Source: Hexactinellida sp. DTS-2022
Taxonomy: Eukaryota; Porifera; Hexactinellida
Assembly (NCBI GenBank): GCA_028753945.1
Contig: JAPNXP010000013.1
Location: 2,356,001-2,420,000 of the forward strand
Length of the DNA stretch: 64,000 bases
Direction of reading: 5' to 3'
The notes beneath the pieces are model-generated. The model searched no databases. It had not been told where the DNA came from and was given only the letters and a program-made list of their open reading frames with translations. Shown here one piece after another: positions 35,836-47,563 of this stretch; positions within the stretch are counted from its first letter, which is position 1; each line of letters begins with the position of its first letter. A program made the position numbers and the translations under genes.

Positions 35836-37075
35836 GTTCATAGCATAGGCGACATCTTTCTGGACGAAATATTTACCAGCAACACTAAATATTCATTCCA
35901 CTGGAGCTGAAGATGCAGGAGTAGAAAAATTATTACAAGCTTTACTGTGATAGTTGGGTGTATTCTTGTGCCAACCTTTGCGAGAAATTTAGGGGATTAC
36001 AAGATTCTTTTTGCAGTGGCTGAGCCAAACATACTTCAACTTGACTATCAACACATAGAGGAATAACATCAGTTGAAGTTTGGCATGCACCCATGAAGCT
36101 GAAGATCTTGCATCTCTTCCCAACGGGTGAATGAGTAGATCCAGAATTAAATTCTAAAGTTGTCTTAGGAAGAAGTTTTTCACTTTACTAATCAATTAAT
36201 GACGAATGCTGGAAGTTTCTTCTGGAGCAGCCCACCTGAGCTTCCATCAAAGATCATGTGCTGCTGCAAATTGGAATATGTCATTGCTTTCATATCGAGA
36301 TAATCGCCTGTCTAATTCCGACCCAAACTCGGAACGGTTTACAGCTATATTTTTCTTGAAGTTTAGATAACCCAGCCCGAAGTCCCCTTAATCTTAAGCA
36401 TGTGAGCTAATAGCTTAAGCATGGCTTAAGCTATTAGCTGGAAGTTACGACATTTTGTCCCTGTGTGAAGTTGGTATCTACTTCAAATGGAGTGAGAATT
36501 TCTATAATCTCAACAAGAATTTAGTTTTCCTAAGAAGAAAGTTTATTGCAATAGACTAGCTTCTCCATAGTTTCATGTTTGACTTTTCGGAACTTTCCTA
36601 TCATATGTAGCTGACTGTTCCAACGGACAGGAGTGCATTGGTCTAGCTTTAGTTCATTTTCAAAAATTTATTTGCTAGTGTACTATGCCTAATGTGACTT
36701 GCTAATTTACTCATTTTTTTGATAATCCTTGCGAGATGATTCCTAGATTCTTTTTCCCCTGTTTTACGAATAATTGAAGTGTATGTGCAAAACATGGGTA
36801 ATGTGTTGATAAATATTCCAACCAGTGCTGTTATCATGAACCATATCAATTATCTCAGATTCACCATCATCATCAATGGAGTCGTCTTAAAAATTAATCG
36901 CATCCATACCGGGTGGCATGACAAACGCTCTTAACATATTAGACGTATTATCTGTCACAATACACCCCACAGTCCCCACTCTTCCTTGCAATTCGAAAAG
37001 AGAGATTATTTCTTCATATTTAACTAGAATATGTTCAGCACTATGTGTCCCACGAAATTGGGTGCAAGCGAGCAT
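35836..37075 (-). pseudogene. hAT transposase remnant (ZBED-like)
   Basis: Minus-strand blocks typical of hAT transposases. 37075-36887 has HSAEHI..LVKYEE..LFELQG and CIVTDNTSNM (the TDNASNM catalytic-Asp motif). 36849-36649 has KMSKLASHIRHST. ~35940-35855 has SSAPVE-stop-IFSVAGKYF, the hAT dimerisation signature with Trp/Arg replaced by TGA. Stops and gaps separate the blocks. Confidence 0.7.
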
Positions 37076-37149
37076 CGCAGAACAAAGATTGAAGTTATTT
37101 ATCTAGTGGCCAGTAATCACCAGATATGAGCGTTTTGTATGTAGTGTTC

Positions 37150-37329
37150 ATAGGCGTCGAACTTTCCAATTTTCTGAAACTCTCGGGGGGGGGGGGGGGG
37201 GGGGGGGGCGGCAGCCAGAGAGCATTTAAAAGACATTTATTTTATGTAGCAATTAATGCGCAAAATCACACATACTTATTAAATTAATAACGTGTAAGTG
37301 AGATGTAAATTTACTGAGAAAGCTTTATG
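37150..37329. repeat. Dispersed repeat with a ~22-base G run (copy 1)
   Basis: ATAGGCGTCGAACTTTCC, then an uninterrupted G tract (37187-37209), then CGGCAGCCAGAGAGCATTTA..GACATTTATTTTATGT. It matches 47050-47240, where the G tract is longer and interrupted by T. The flanking P-type end at 37330 (CATAGCCTACTTTATATAAG) interrupts the repeat. Confidence 0.7.
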
Positions 37330-37562
37330 CATAGCCTACTTTATATAAGGCCTACCATCAAATGTACCATGGATGAAGTAGTGTACGATGAGAAAGTGAT
37401 AAACATAGTTCAATGTTTTCAACTTCATTTAGAAATTAATCTGTTATAATAAATAATTCTACAAAATTAATAGATTTTCACTATTGAGTCTTTATTGCTT
37501 ACTTAACAACAATGATAAGAATACATAAAGAATAATGTGGGTTCAAATAACAATAATAATGT

Positions 37563-37765
37563 ATACTATTAAGACACAAGCCTGGGTATGTGTATATATT
37601 TGTTTGTATGTTCCGAGTTGATTGAAGAAACTGGACGATTTCCAAATGAGATTTTTGGCATATAGGGGTAACTTTTTGGCACCCGCCAACAAGTTGAGGT
37701 TCCCACTCAAGATTTCTCACATCTCGACAAGTTATGACGTCATTGTCACATTTCGAGAACCCTGA
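37563..37765. repeat. Helitron-like repeat, 5' part (copy 1)
   Basis: TATACTATTAAGACACAAGC ... TTTGTATGTTCCGAGTTGAT ... GACGTCATTGTCACATTTCG matches the first ~200 bp of 48137-48586. The 3' hairpin end is not present here. Confidence 0.5.
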
Positions 37766-37888
37766 TTAATAACTTTTAAATGATAGCTCGTATAAATATC
37801 GAAATTGTGTATTATCAGGTCTTTACGTATCAAAAGGTAGTTACAATGTAAAATATTTGTAATTTGATTGTATATCAAATAATAACTG

Positions 37889-38356
37889 TACAGTGTAACC
37901 TTGCTAACCGGGGCCTCGATAACCGGGGAGCGGGGAATTTTAATTTTATTTCGTCGTTTAATATACAAATGACTCTCTCTAACCGGGGAATTGCCCAAAG
38001 CGGGGAATGGGGAATGTGATCTGGTTACGACTTCGTATATTACTTTAAATCCTAACCTCGCTAAACGGGGAATTTATAACATAAGTCGAGATGAATAGTA
38101 TTATTACAGTGTCTTACTAATTGTACTTTACTTAATACAAACAATGCAGTCTACTAGTTTCCCTAAATCTGAAAGTTCTAGAACACAAATCAGCTACACG
38201 GCTAATTAGAATATCCGAAAAAGTCTGTAATGCTTGCCTGCTTAAGTGTGCTAAAATATAAGTTTCAATAGAAAGTCAACACCCTCTAACCGGGGACTGG
38301 GGAATAACTTCAAAATCTGTAGTCCCAAATTCCCCGGTTAGCGAGGTTACACTGTA
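37889..38356. mobile_element. pogo-type MITE, TACAGTGTAACCTTGCTAAC ends
   Basis: 468 bp with inverted ends TACAGTGTAACCTTGCTAAC / GTTAGCGAGGTTACACTGTA and CCGGGGA repeats inside, inserted immediately downstream of the exon 8 donor of the GIN-like gene. Confidence 0.8.
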
Positions 38357-38366
38357 CTATACTTAC

Positions 38367-41300
38367 CACTGCATACAATACTTTAAAGGTGTATTTAGCT
38401 GCAAGAATGTCTCCGAACGCGGGGTAGAGATCAGTTTTCCAACACCGTAAGAGTTCCCTGATCTCTGTTTTCTAGGAATAAAGTAGATTTAATTATGAGG
38501 CATGATCTAGTAGTAACTAGCTGCTAGTAAACATAATTCTCAAATATAATTATTACCATTGCCTCTTCAGTAGTATCTTAAAGAAAACTCAATATGAGAG
38601 TGTTTGGTACGTGCTCATGATATTTTTGGAGCTTATTGTGCAATTCTTCATGGAGTGGTGTCATAAAGGTGTTTTCCTGTACATTTCGTCATAGAATTAC
38701 CTTTAAGGGAGATAAAAGACAATACTTAATTATTCATTGGTGTCGCAAATAGTGAAAAAACACCGAATTGTGAGTATTCTTTTGAAGTCGATTGAACAAT
38801 TGTTTACAGTAAAGATTATGAAACGACAAGTAAGTGTTTAAATACCTTGAATTCATCAAGTCCTGAAAGTATTACTTGCCTCGAGAATCCAAATAGTTGC
38901 TGTTTGTCCTAAAAGGAGATGAAATATTTTGTATTATGTACGTAAACTAGCAGTCATCACATTTCATTCCGACGTTAAATCTAAATACCATTTGTGGCTT
39001 CTTGCTTGCTGGCTGATCCTTAGAAACTTCCGACTTTCTTTTACGTGATGTTGTAGTTCGACTCAAGGTCAGGGTTGGGTTCAAGTACATTTGAAAGTAC
39101 TTAAGTACAAGTACTACTACTTTTCAGATATTCAAGTACAATACAAGTACAATTACAGGTAAACTTAAAGTACTTAAGTACAAGTACAATTAAATAATTA
39201 CGAAAATACTTAAGTACAAGTACAAGTACTTCCCAAGCTATTATGATAAATCTTTCGTACTAATAATAGAAATTGCTAAATATATAGTTTTTATAGTATC
39301 ATTCAAATCTAATTACAGTCAGGTTCTTTTATTATGAACATTCAAGGGACCAAAAATTGTGTTCATAATAGAGAGACTTCATAATAAGCGAACTCAACTT
39401 AATACAAACCCTATGTAAGTTGTTAAATTGGTACCGTAGGGTTTGTTCATAATAAAAAATCTTCATATTAAGCAGACGGAATCTTGTTCATAATAAGCAG
39501 ACCTGACTGTAATTGAAAGTAGCAGTAGTCCTTGACATGAACACAATTCCTAATATACTAATAGTTAGGGAATTTTACCTCAAATTATAGGTAAACCTTG
39601 AAAAGAATTGTTACCAAACCATTTCTACACTAGAGTCTTCTTCTGGACCCAAATAAACATAGAAAAAAAGTTGCAAGCCCAAACCCGTGAGGAAAAAAAT
39701 TTCTATGTTTATTTGGGTCCAGAAGAAGACTCTAGTGTAGAAATTGTTTGGTAACATTTTTTTTCAGGTTTTGAGTTAAAATTCCCTAACTATAAGTATT
39801 AAGTAACACTACTTTATTTGTAATGGGATTTGAGGAACATCAATGATGTGTGTTAGAAATATATTGAATGATAAAAAAGTCACGAGTAACAAGTACTTTA
39901 GAAAAATGAGGAAAGTAATTAAGTACAAGTATAAGTACAACGGAAAAATGGTGAAAGTACTTAAGTACAAGTACAATTACTCAAAAATTTACTTAATTAC
40001 AGAAGTACTTAAGTAAATTGTACTTGAACCCAACCCTGCTCAAGGTATTCTCGCGTTGATGGTAAGGTCGAACTAGATCGATCGGAATTTTCTTGTCCTT
40101 TTTCAATCCTTTGGTTTTTGGAATGAAAGCGTGGCTATCTGTTAGCCGTGAGATAGTAAATGGACCAATATATTTCTCCTGTTGCTTAGTATTAGGCATT
40201 TTCTTTAATTTGGGCATGTTAGTATACAGAATTTCATCACCCTCGTGTATCTCAGATCTATATACTGTAATTACAATCAAGTCAAGTTAACACCAAGCAG
40301 TGAACTAAATTTATTATTGTATTTCGATCGAATTGATCGAATGTATCTATTTTTTCCGAACTACATTCAGACACTTGGTGAATGAACAAGCCAAATTATT
40401 ACAATCAAATGAATATATTTTGAAACATTTTCTGTAGAAATGCTCTATATTACATACGTAATAGAAGCAAATAGTGCTTGCTGACAAACCTATTTTGAGT
40501 CACTTTTTTATCATACTGCCTATTTTGCTTCAGTTGCTCAGTCACAATATTTTCACAAGCAATTTTTCACGTGATATACGAAATTCCGTCAGTGCAGCAA
40601 TGGAATTATCTGGGTGTTCAGTTGGGGGAGAGAAAATGTCTTCCTCATCTTTTTCAGCAAGAAAGTCGCATAGAGAAAAGATAGCTTCTTCATCAACATC
40701 CTCCTCTGCAGACACTGATACATTGTTGACGGATGGGACAAGTTCTTCATACCGAGAATCTCTACCCCTCATAATTCTGAATGATGTAGTGCCATGATAC
40801 CTTTTGAACGTTGAGTTCATGCAAAGCACAGCGGATTTTAGGAGTTGAGTCCAATTCTTTCCACACTGAATGTGCATCTTGTTCAACTCACTAGGGAAAT
40901 AATTAGTATTGCAGTGGAAGCTGCTTAATTTGGACACCTCGGGAGCATACTTTTTCTTCCAGTTAAGTCCCAATTAACGAAGATAATTCAAAGATAAGAA
41001 TCCATTCTAAATCTTTGTCCGGATTAAGAAGATAACCCGTTATTAATCCGTCTCCCGATTAATTAAGCGGATTCTACTGTATTACAATTAAAGATAAATC
41101 TCGAAACTAATTATTTAAAATGCTAAAAATCATACGTTTTCAATATTTTGTTATGCGCCTCAACCAATCCATTCGCCATTGGATGGTATTAGTTAGGGAA
41201 TTATAACTCAAAACATTGAAAAAAATTGTTACCAAACAATTTCTACACTAGCGTCTTCTTCTGTGTCCGAATAAACATAGCAAAAAGTTGCAAGCCCAAA

Positions 41301-44300
41301 GCTGTGAGGAAAACTTTTACACCCCTTCAAACCTGGGGTCAAGCGACCAATAATCGCCGATTTCTTTCCTCTTTTTTTTAATGAAAATCAAATTTATTGC
41401 GTATTTGGGCACACATCCATCCAAAATATGGGCTTAAGCTGCCCTACTACTCGTTTTCTAGAAGATATCTTAAACAAAAGTTGTTTGAAGCATTCGATAA
41501 TGAAATATACTTCACGAACGAAAGAGGAAGAGAAGATATTTATGTTTTAGAAATACCACTAACAAGATTTTGAGAGAATTCTTTAGTGAAAGAGCCAACA
41601 ATTTAGAAGAAGAGAAGCAGAGGATTATTTTAACTGCAGCCGCATTGATTATGAATGATATTATTCTATCAGAGTTAACAACAATAACATACACAACAAT
41701 CAAAGAGATGTCAGATATATCGTCATCAGTAGTTCCGGACTCAGTTAAACAGTTCTACTCCCAGTTCTTGAAGTCAGATTCCAAAGTGGAAGTATATGCA
41801 CAAAACCTTGTAAAGGCATGCAGGCTGAAATCTGGATTGATGCCCCTCTTAATCGGTTTGACAATTCAGTTAGACCACAGGTATGGATCTAAGTGGCTGA
41901 TAGATAGGATGTACAATTTAGGATAGTGCGAATCCTATAATAACTTAATCGCTACAAGTACAGCTATTTGTTGGAATAGTCAGACTATAGAATCGAAGAT
42001 CCATCGATGAAACTACAGGTTTGTGAAGGAGTAATTCTGAAGAGAGGTGACCTGCCAGTGAAATTTTAAGTCTCTGTGAAGGATATAATTCCCCTATACA
42101 TTCCAGAGAATATTCATTTATGCAATTTTGTTGGTGACAACATGGACCTCAACCTTACATCCATATATGACAACAGGCCATTTCATGCAATGGGCAGTAT
42201 TTTATTGTAACCACCCCAGCAACTTCATACACTAACGATCCAATTCAACGTGTGAAATTTAATAAAAATGTTTAAGACAAAATCTTTGAGCTTGTGTGAA
42301 GTTGAAATATCAAGGTTTATTCCAGATAAATTAGATGGTCTTAAGACAATCAGACTTAAACCAATCGATTCAATCACATTTATAAAGCCCTACACGTCAC
42401 TGAGTGACGTTGCTTGGATCGGAGGGTGGCTTATCAAAAATATCGAAGATAGCTTCGATCATACGAACTGGAAAGGTTTCATGAAGGAAATCCAAAAGGG
42501 AGAGTCTGTGGAAAAGTCTGTGGAAAACCCAAATAATTTAGACACAATTTATACCACTATCATGCGATGTATGAGCTTGTCTAAAAGAAAAGCAATAACA
42601 ATAACATTCGATCTTCCACTCTGGTTAAAAGCAATGCGTATTGTAATAGAAAATAAATAATCTGTTGCTGTGCGGTTAGGAGGCTTTCATTTTCTCAAAA
42701 GTTATGTTGGGTCAATTGGTGCTATTATGTTAGGATCTGGACTGGAGGATGTATTAGAGAGAGTTTATCACGGAGGTTCCATAGCTGTACATATACTTGC
42801 AGGTAGTGCCTATGCCAAAGCAATTCGGGCCCATCTGTTAGTAGATGCAGTGCTATGTGTCATTGGTCTTAGAGATGTTTTACTGCAGAGGAATTACAAA
42901 ACATTAAAGCGATTATTCATGAGATGAAAATAAAAAACAGGATACCAATAGAACATCACTTCTTATAGTTTTAGAGATGAAAGTAAATGAGACTTTTGAG
43001 AAGCATTCACGAAAGGGCAGAACCTCAAAGCTTTGGGTAGAATATCACTATATGGTAAACAGAATAAAAATTTCATGCGAGCTGAAAGAACCCATGACTG
43101 GGAGCTACACTTGCAATGTGTAGGTAATATTTGGACACATTCGCAGCAGCAGAGCATGGAAAGTATGCGAAATGAGGCAGGCTATATCTCCAAGTCATGT
43201 TAGAGAGAAATGATATCTGCAAAGATATTTTTGAAGAGTTTACTATTAATGGATACCATACAGTTCGATACTCTGACTTTAAATGGTCTGGGGTTTGGTC
43301 GGATTTGTGCATCGAGCAAACATTGATGAAATATGCAAAGTCCAAAGGTGGTTGTTTACAAGGAGGGAGATTTCGTAATCAAGAGTCAGCCTACAAATTA
43401 TGGACAGGTACTTTATACCATTTTGCTAATGTAAACGACGAAATGGAAAATTCATCCTCTCAGGGAATGAGGGGAATGAAAGTTATCCACGCAGACCTTG
43501 CACATAGCAGGATGAAGAAAGACCATGATACATTGGTCAAAGTAATCAACTGGTTTGAGGACAACGACCCCTTTGCTGATTCACGCGATAAGGATATCTT
43601 GGTATCCTTATCAACTGGGCTGAAAAGTACGAAATATGATGGTATAAATCCAGAGATGGCTCAGTACATCGGACGTAAAATGGAGAAAACCTTGGATGGG
43701 AAGACAGTTGCTGATACACTACAACTCAGTTTAAAAATAAATCCCTTGCTAGACCTCAAAATGGGGATTGTAGTTAACTAAAAGAAATTAATCATTGATT
43801 CTTTGAACTATTCAATAGGTTAATCATAATAAATGAAAGAGAAGTGACAACGCAAGAGAATCTAAAATTCGAACTAACAGCATTTTCCATGACTCTTTTC
43901 AACAACATCAAAAAATGAGAAAAACTGACAAGTCTGTTTTTGGAAAATTCTTGAAATCCCTTGTTAGACCAGTTGAACAGGAAACCGTTGTTACTGTTAT
44001 AGATGGGGATTGGCTGTTGTTTCAGATCTACTGGAACACTGGGATAACATATCGTGAGATCGAAAACTTGTTTCTGAGCTACGTAAAAAGTTATCAGAAT
44101 TCGGGTAAGACTGTTATTGTTGTATTTGACGGGTATTAAAGTTCTCCTAATGATCACGAACATAGTATCGGTACCAAAAGTCTTTGTGGAAATATTAAGG
44201 TAAGTCCTGATACGACCAGCATCATTTAAACAATCTCCTCGACAATCTCCATAACAAGGCCGAGTTAATAAATCTTTTGTCAAAAAACATTCTTGGAAAA

Positions 44301-46442
44301 TGGAATTTGCTTTCATCAAGCAAGGGATGATGCTGACACACTGATAGTTCGAACCACACTTGACTTATCAGTTAATTGTCCAATCACTCTTAAATCTGAA
44401 GACCAGGCCTGGGGTCAATTACTCTAAAATGTAATATATTACTATTACTATACTTTACTATTACTTTTAATATTACTATTACAAATTACTAGACATTTAC
44501 TACGACTCTGCTATGATTCATGATGTCTGAAGTTTATTATTTTAATTGATTATCCCACACAAACAAAACATATTATCTAACCTAACCAAACAACTAATTT
44601 TAATAGAACAACTAATTTCAATAAAGTGACAAATTCAAAACGATAATCATCTTGCCTCAAATATATTTTAACAACTTCCTATTTCTTCACGAAAAATCAA
44701 ATAAGCCAGCCCAAAGTTATAGAATTGTAATAGATAATTCCTATTACAATAGGTTCTATTACTATTACTATTACTATTACATCCTATTTGAAACACTATT
44801 ACTTATTACTATTACTATTACTTCTAAAATGTAATCGTTACTAATACAATTACTATTACATATTAATATTAATCCAGGCCTTCTGAAAACACTGACATCC
44901 TGGTGTTGTTGGTACACCACTGCAAGCATTACCATAATCCAATATACCTAGCTACTGGTTCTGGGACATATTAGGTACAAGATATCAGAAATGAACTGAC
45001 CCAACGTCAGAAGAGTGACCTTGTATTCCTTTATAGTTTTACAGGTTGTGACACCGTATCATCAATTTATGGATTTGGAAAAGTAAATATATTAAAAAAA
45101 CTCACCAGCGGCAATTTCTCTGAAATACCATCAAAATTCTTTAACTGTCTGCGGTCTAGTGAAGATTCAATCACAAATTCCGGTAATCGAGTTTACGTTA
45201 CATGTATAGTGGCAGAATGACATTCCACTATATGTACAAAGGTACCACACTTTACTAGGTGTGCTGTAAAAGGAATGATAAACCCTGAGAAATTGCCGCC
45301 TACTGATGGAGCTGCAATGCAGAATAGCCTCAGGGCGTATCTCCAAACTCATGATTAGTTACTCCTAGAAAGCCAATCGTTAGATCCCCTGAAATATGGA
45401 TGGTATAAGAAAGATGGGAGGTTTGAACCAGTACCAACAAAAGATCCAATAGCTCCACCTAATCTTCTAAATATTATATGTTGCAATTGCAAATGCCAAG
45501 AAAAACGATGTGAGAATAATCTTTGCAATTGTCGTAAGTATAGTGTCAAATGCTGCTCTGCCTGTGGGCTGTGGGACATGTCACGGTACTGATTGTAACA
45601 ATTCTTCTGTTGATCAGATGATGGAGATGAAGAATTCATGCCTAACGACGAGGATGTAGATTGAATACTGATAGATAGTTATTAGAGTAAAACATTTGTA
45701 GTATTAGAATTCAGAATTTTCGAATCTTTCGAGTAAATGGATAAAACTCGACAGATTTGATTAATTCTAGTACAAATCAGTGATTCTAAACTATTCCTAG
45801 TGCCCAAATATATCATAAAATTTGATTTTCATTTTTTTTAAAAGAAATAAAAATCGGCGATTATTGTTCGCTTGACCCCAGGTTTGAAGGGGTGTAAAAA
45901 ATCATTAAAAATTACTTACATAATTGCTAATATCCACATATCTCCCGGGCCACGTGTATCTCTGCTTGATTGCTTGTAGAGTGGAATTTATCCCAGGGTT
46001 ACCAGGTGAATCGTGATATTGTTTGTAAATCTGACTAATATCTTCTCGAATAGGAACCTGAAGCCTCAACTCGTTTCCATTCTGAACGATCTTCTAATAA
46101 AAGATTAATGAATTGTAAACAACAAAATTCTTTGAATTAAAGCCTAGTGTTTCTACTGAATTATTGCAAAAATCATCTTTTTCTATTCCAATTTTATACT
46201 ATGATAATCATAGTTGCCCAATACTGGGGATAATGGGGGCAATAATTGATAGGTGCATTATAATGTGGATATAATATTGAGGAGTATCAACTTACTTTAG
46301 ACAGGTGTCTAGATTCGGAGAGGGTATAATTTCCTGCCCTTCTCTTGAAATTCCATTGTCCTTGAGCGGAATGTTTCAATTTTTCAGGAATGCAACCACT
46401 TTCAAGGAACTTGACAATTTCTCCAAATTCAGTAGAATTCAT
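38367..46442 (-). CDS. GIN-like gene derived from a gypsy-type integrase; multi-exon, interrupted
   Basis: Minus strand. Exon 1 46442-46296 (Met, 49 codons) and exon 2 46093-45920 (HDSPGNPG..YTWPG, the H2C2 zinc-binding type) join in phase 0 through GTAAGT donors. Exon 3 (~41189-41136) has YHPMANGLVEAHN, the integrase segment with its catalytic Glu, and joins exon 4 (40890-40580) across a phase-2 intron. Exon 5 (40264-38989) carries the GDEILY..YIGPFTI..VRPY integrase C-terminal fold and is split by the hAT MITE at 39070-40038. Exon 6 38908-38846, exon 7 38676-38557 and exon 8 38471-38367 keep frame, except for a TAA in exon 7. The catalytic core with the first two Asp is missing between exons 2 and 3, where a MITE and the Academ-like element sit. 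Probably a domesticated integrase gene that is now broken on this haplotype. Confidence 0.65.
39314..39511. mobile_element. Short MITE, TACAGTCAGG ends, nested in the hAT MITE
   Basis: 198 bp, inverted ends TACAGTCAGG and CCTGACTGTA, TTATTATGAAC and TTCATAATAAG repeats inside, flanked by TA. Nested in the hAT-type MITE. Confidence 0.7.
39561..39793. mobile_element. Near-perfect palindromic MITE (copy 1)
   Basis: ATAGTTAGGGAATTTTA at both ends, and AATTTCTACACTAGAGTCTTCTTCTGGACCC-type arms pair along ~100 bp with a small loop. Half of a second copy (41189-41316) abuts the Academ-like element. Confidence 0.75.
40909..41081. mobile_element. pogo-type MITE in intron 3 of the GIN-like gene
   Basis: Inverted ends TGCAGTGGAAGCTGCTTAATT and AATTAAGCGGATTCTACTGTA, with TTAATCCG repeats inside. 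It lies between the exon 3 donor and the exon 4 acceptor. Confidence 0.65.
41460..45660 (+). pseudogene. Academ-like transposase with PIN/XPG-like nuclease and CXC domain, broken
   Basis: Fragments in order, plus strand: 41480-41926 helical N-terminal part (ERANNLEEEKQRI..; LMPLLIGLTIQLDHRYGS); ~42120-42180 FVGDNMDLNLTS; 42268-42660; 42670-42927 (LGGFHFLKSYVGSIGAIM); 43197-43781; 43915-44139, a PIN-like start (VVTVIDGDWLLF, VIVVFDGY); ~44325-44400 DADTLIV; then, after a hAT MITE, NTDILVLL at ~44888, SFTGCDTVSSIYGFGK (H3TH-like) at ~45040-45085, LPPTDGAA, and a Cys-rich block CCNCKCQEKRCENNLCNCR at ~45475-45535. Many stops and frame changes. The acidic PIN/XPG residues remain recognisable. Related proteins occur in many copies in cnidarian and other invertebrate genomes. 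Confidence 0.6.
44403..44881. mobile_element. hAT-type MITE splitting the nuclease domain of the Academ-like element
   Basis: About 479 bp, AGGCCTGG ends, filled with TATTACTATTAC repeats, flanked by TCTGAAGA / TCTGAAAA (8 bp, one mismatch). It interrupts the coding sequence between the LKSE and NTDILVLL segments. Confidence 0.7.
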
Positions 46443-47560
46443 TTAAAGTTTCAACGTTACAGAATTATCAACGTAGGTCTTTAAAGATAGTGTTTATTCA
46501 GACAAAAGAAAAGAATATTAGAGTATACTCATATTTCCATAATTTTCGATTATATACTTCAATCCTAGTAAGTAGTAACGTGACGAACTGTGATCATCTT
46601 AATTAATATCCAACCACAACTTAATCTCACGATTCTATGTTGAATCTCAGAATTCTATGCTACTATTGCGTCCATGGTTTTTTAGTACTGGAATCACAGA
46701 TATTCAAATACAGATACAGATACAAGTACAAATACGCAATTTCAGTAAATCAAATACAAATACAATTACGAATAGGTATTTGGACTCTACCCTGATGTCG
46801 ACTGAATCAAAATTGTAAGAGTAAAATAAAAATTAGTTGCTATAATCCCATAAATCGCAACGTGTGCTTCATTTTATGCTGCCTTGTCATATAAAATTGT
46901 TGGCGATTAGGACAAAAACTAAAAGAGTTGTTCCCAAATACACTCTATCATCACATATCCAGGAACTGTGAACCAGATAGTGCCCGTAATTTGTATATTC
47001 CACGCATCTCAGAAATGAAGTTTCCTTAGCGAACTGTCCGTGTATTTTAGGCGTCTAACTTTCCTATTTTTCTGAAAATTTTCTGGAAGGGGGGGTGGGG
47101 GGGGGGGGGGGTGGGGGGGGGAGCAGCCAGAAAACATTTAAAAGACATTTATTTTATGTTACAATTAACAAGCAATAAATCACGCATAATTTTTAAATTA
47201 ATAACGTAAGTGAGATGTAAATTTACTGAGAAAGTTTTAAAGACAAACTCCAGCTGCGGGGATGAATTCTTGTAGGGGGGGCGGAGACCTATGCTGCCCC
47301 CCCCCACTACATTTTTCCTCTGGGGGCCTCCTGCAACGACGCCAATGTCGTGTAGCGAAATGTTCGTAACGAAGTTTCCCGTAGCGAACAGTCCGTATCC
47401 CCATAGAATGTCTTAGGATTATTTAGATGCTCTCTGTGAACGCGTTTAGCCAACATGGACGTAATTCTGGATCCTCAGGAGATATGAATACGGGTGTATA
47501 GGCATCATTCGGATAATAGTAGCTTTACATCCAGGAGCCCAGCATTTGTTGGCGTACTCT
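45905..47560. other. 5' end and flank of the GIN-like gene, repeats
   Basis: Apart from GIN exons 1 and 2, 46690-46800 has ACAAATACAAATACA-type low complexity ending ACCCTGATGTCGAC, and 47050-47240 is the second copy of the G-run repeat. 47275-47340 is GC-rich (GGGGGGGCGGAGACC). No other gene seen. Confidence 0.5.
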
Positions 47561-47563
47561 CAC

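Larger units (their letters stand above)
39070..40038. mobile_element. hAT-type MITE inside exon 5 of the GIN-like gene
   Basis: 969 bp, ends CAGGGTTGGGTTCAAGTAC and GTACTTGAACCCAACCCTG, perfect 8-bp duplication CTCAAGGT (39062-39069, 40039-40046). Rich in AAGTACTTAAGTACAAGTAC repeats. Excising it with one duplication leaves an open frame (ENTLSRTTTSRKRKSEV...). Confidence 0.9.
41317..45904 (+). mobile_element. Academ-like DNA transposon
   Basis: About 4.6 kb bounded by ~95-bp inverted repeats beginning TTTTACACCCCTTCAAACCT and continuing GGGGTCAAGCGA.CAATAATC. It sits in the intron after GIN exon 2, ~16 bases past the donor. It carries a plus-strand gene with a PIN/XPG-like nuclease and a Cys-rich domain. 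XPG-type nuclease plus Cys-rich finger is the reported content of Academ transposons; family assignment is from that knowledge. No clear 3-4 bp duplication could be read. Confidence 0.65.

Noticed and set aside
40542-46442. Active gypsy retrotransposon
   Set aside because: No LTRs, Gag, protease or RT; consensus splice sites between integrase pieces instead.
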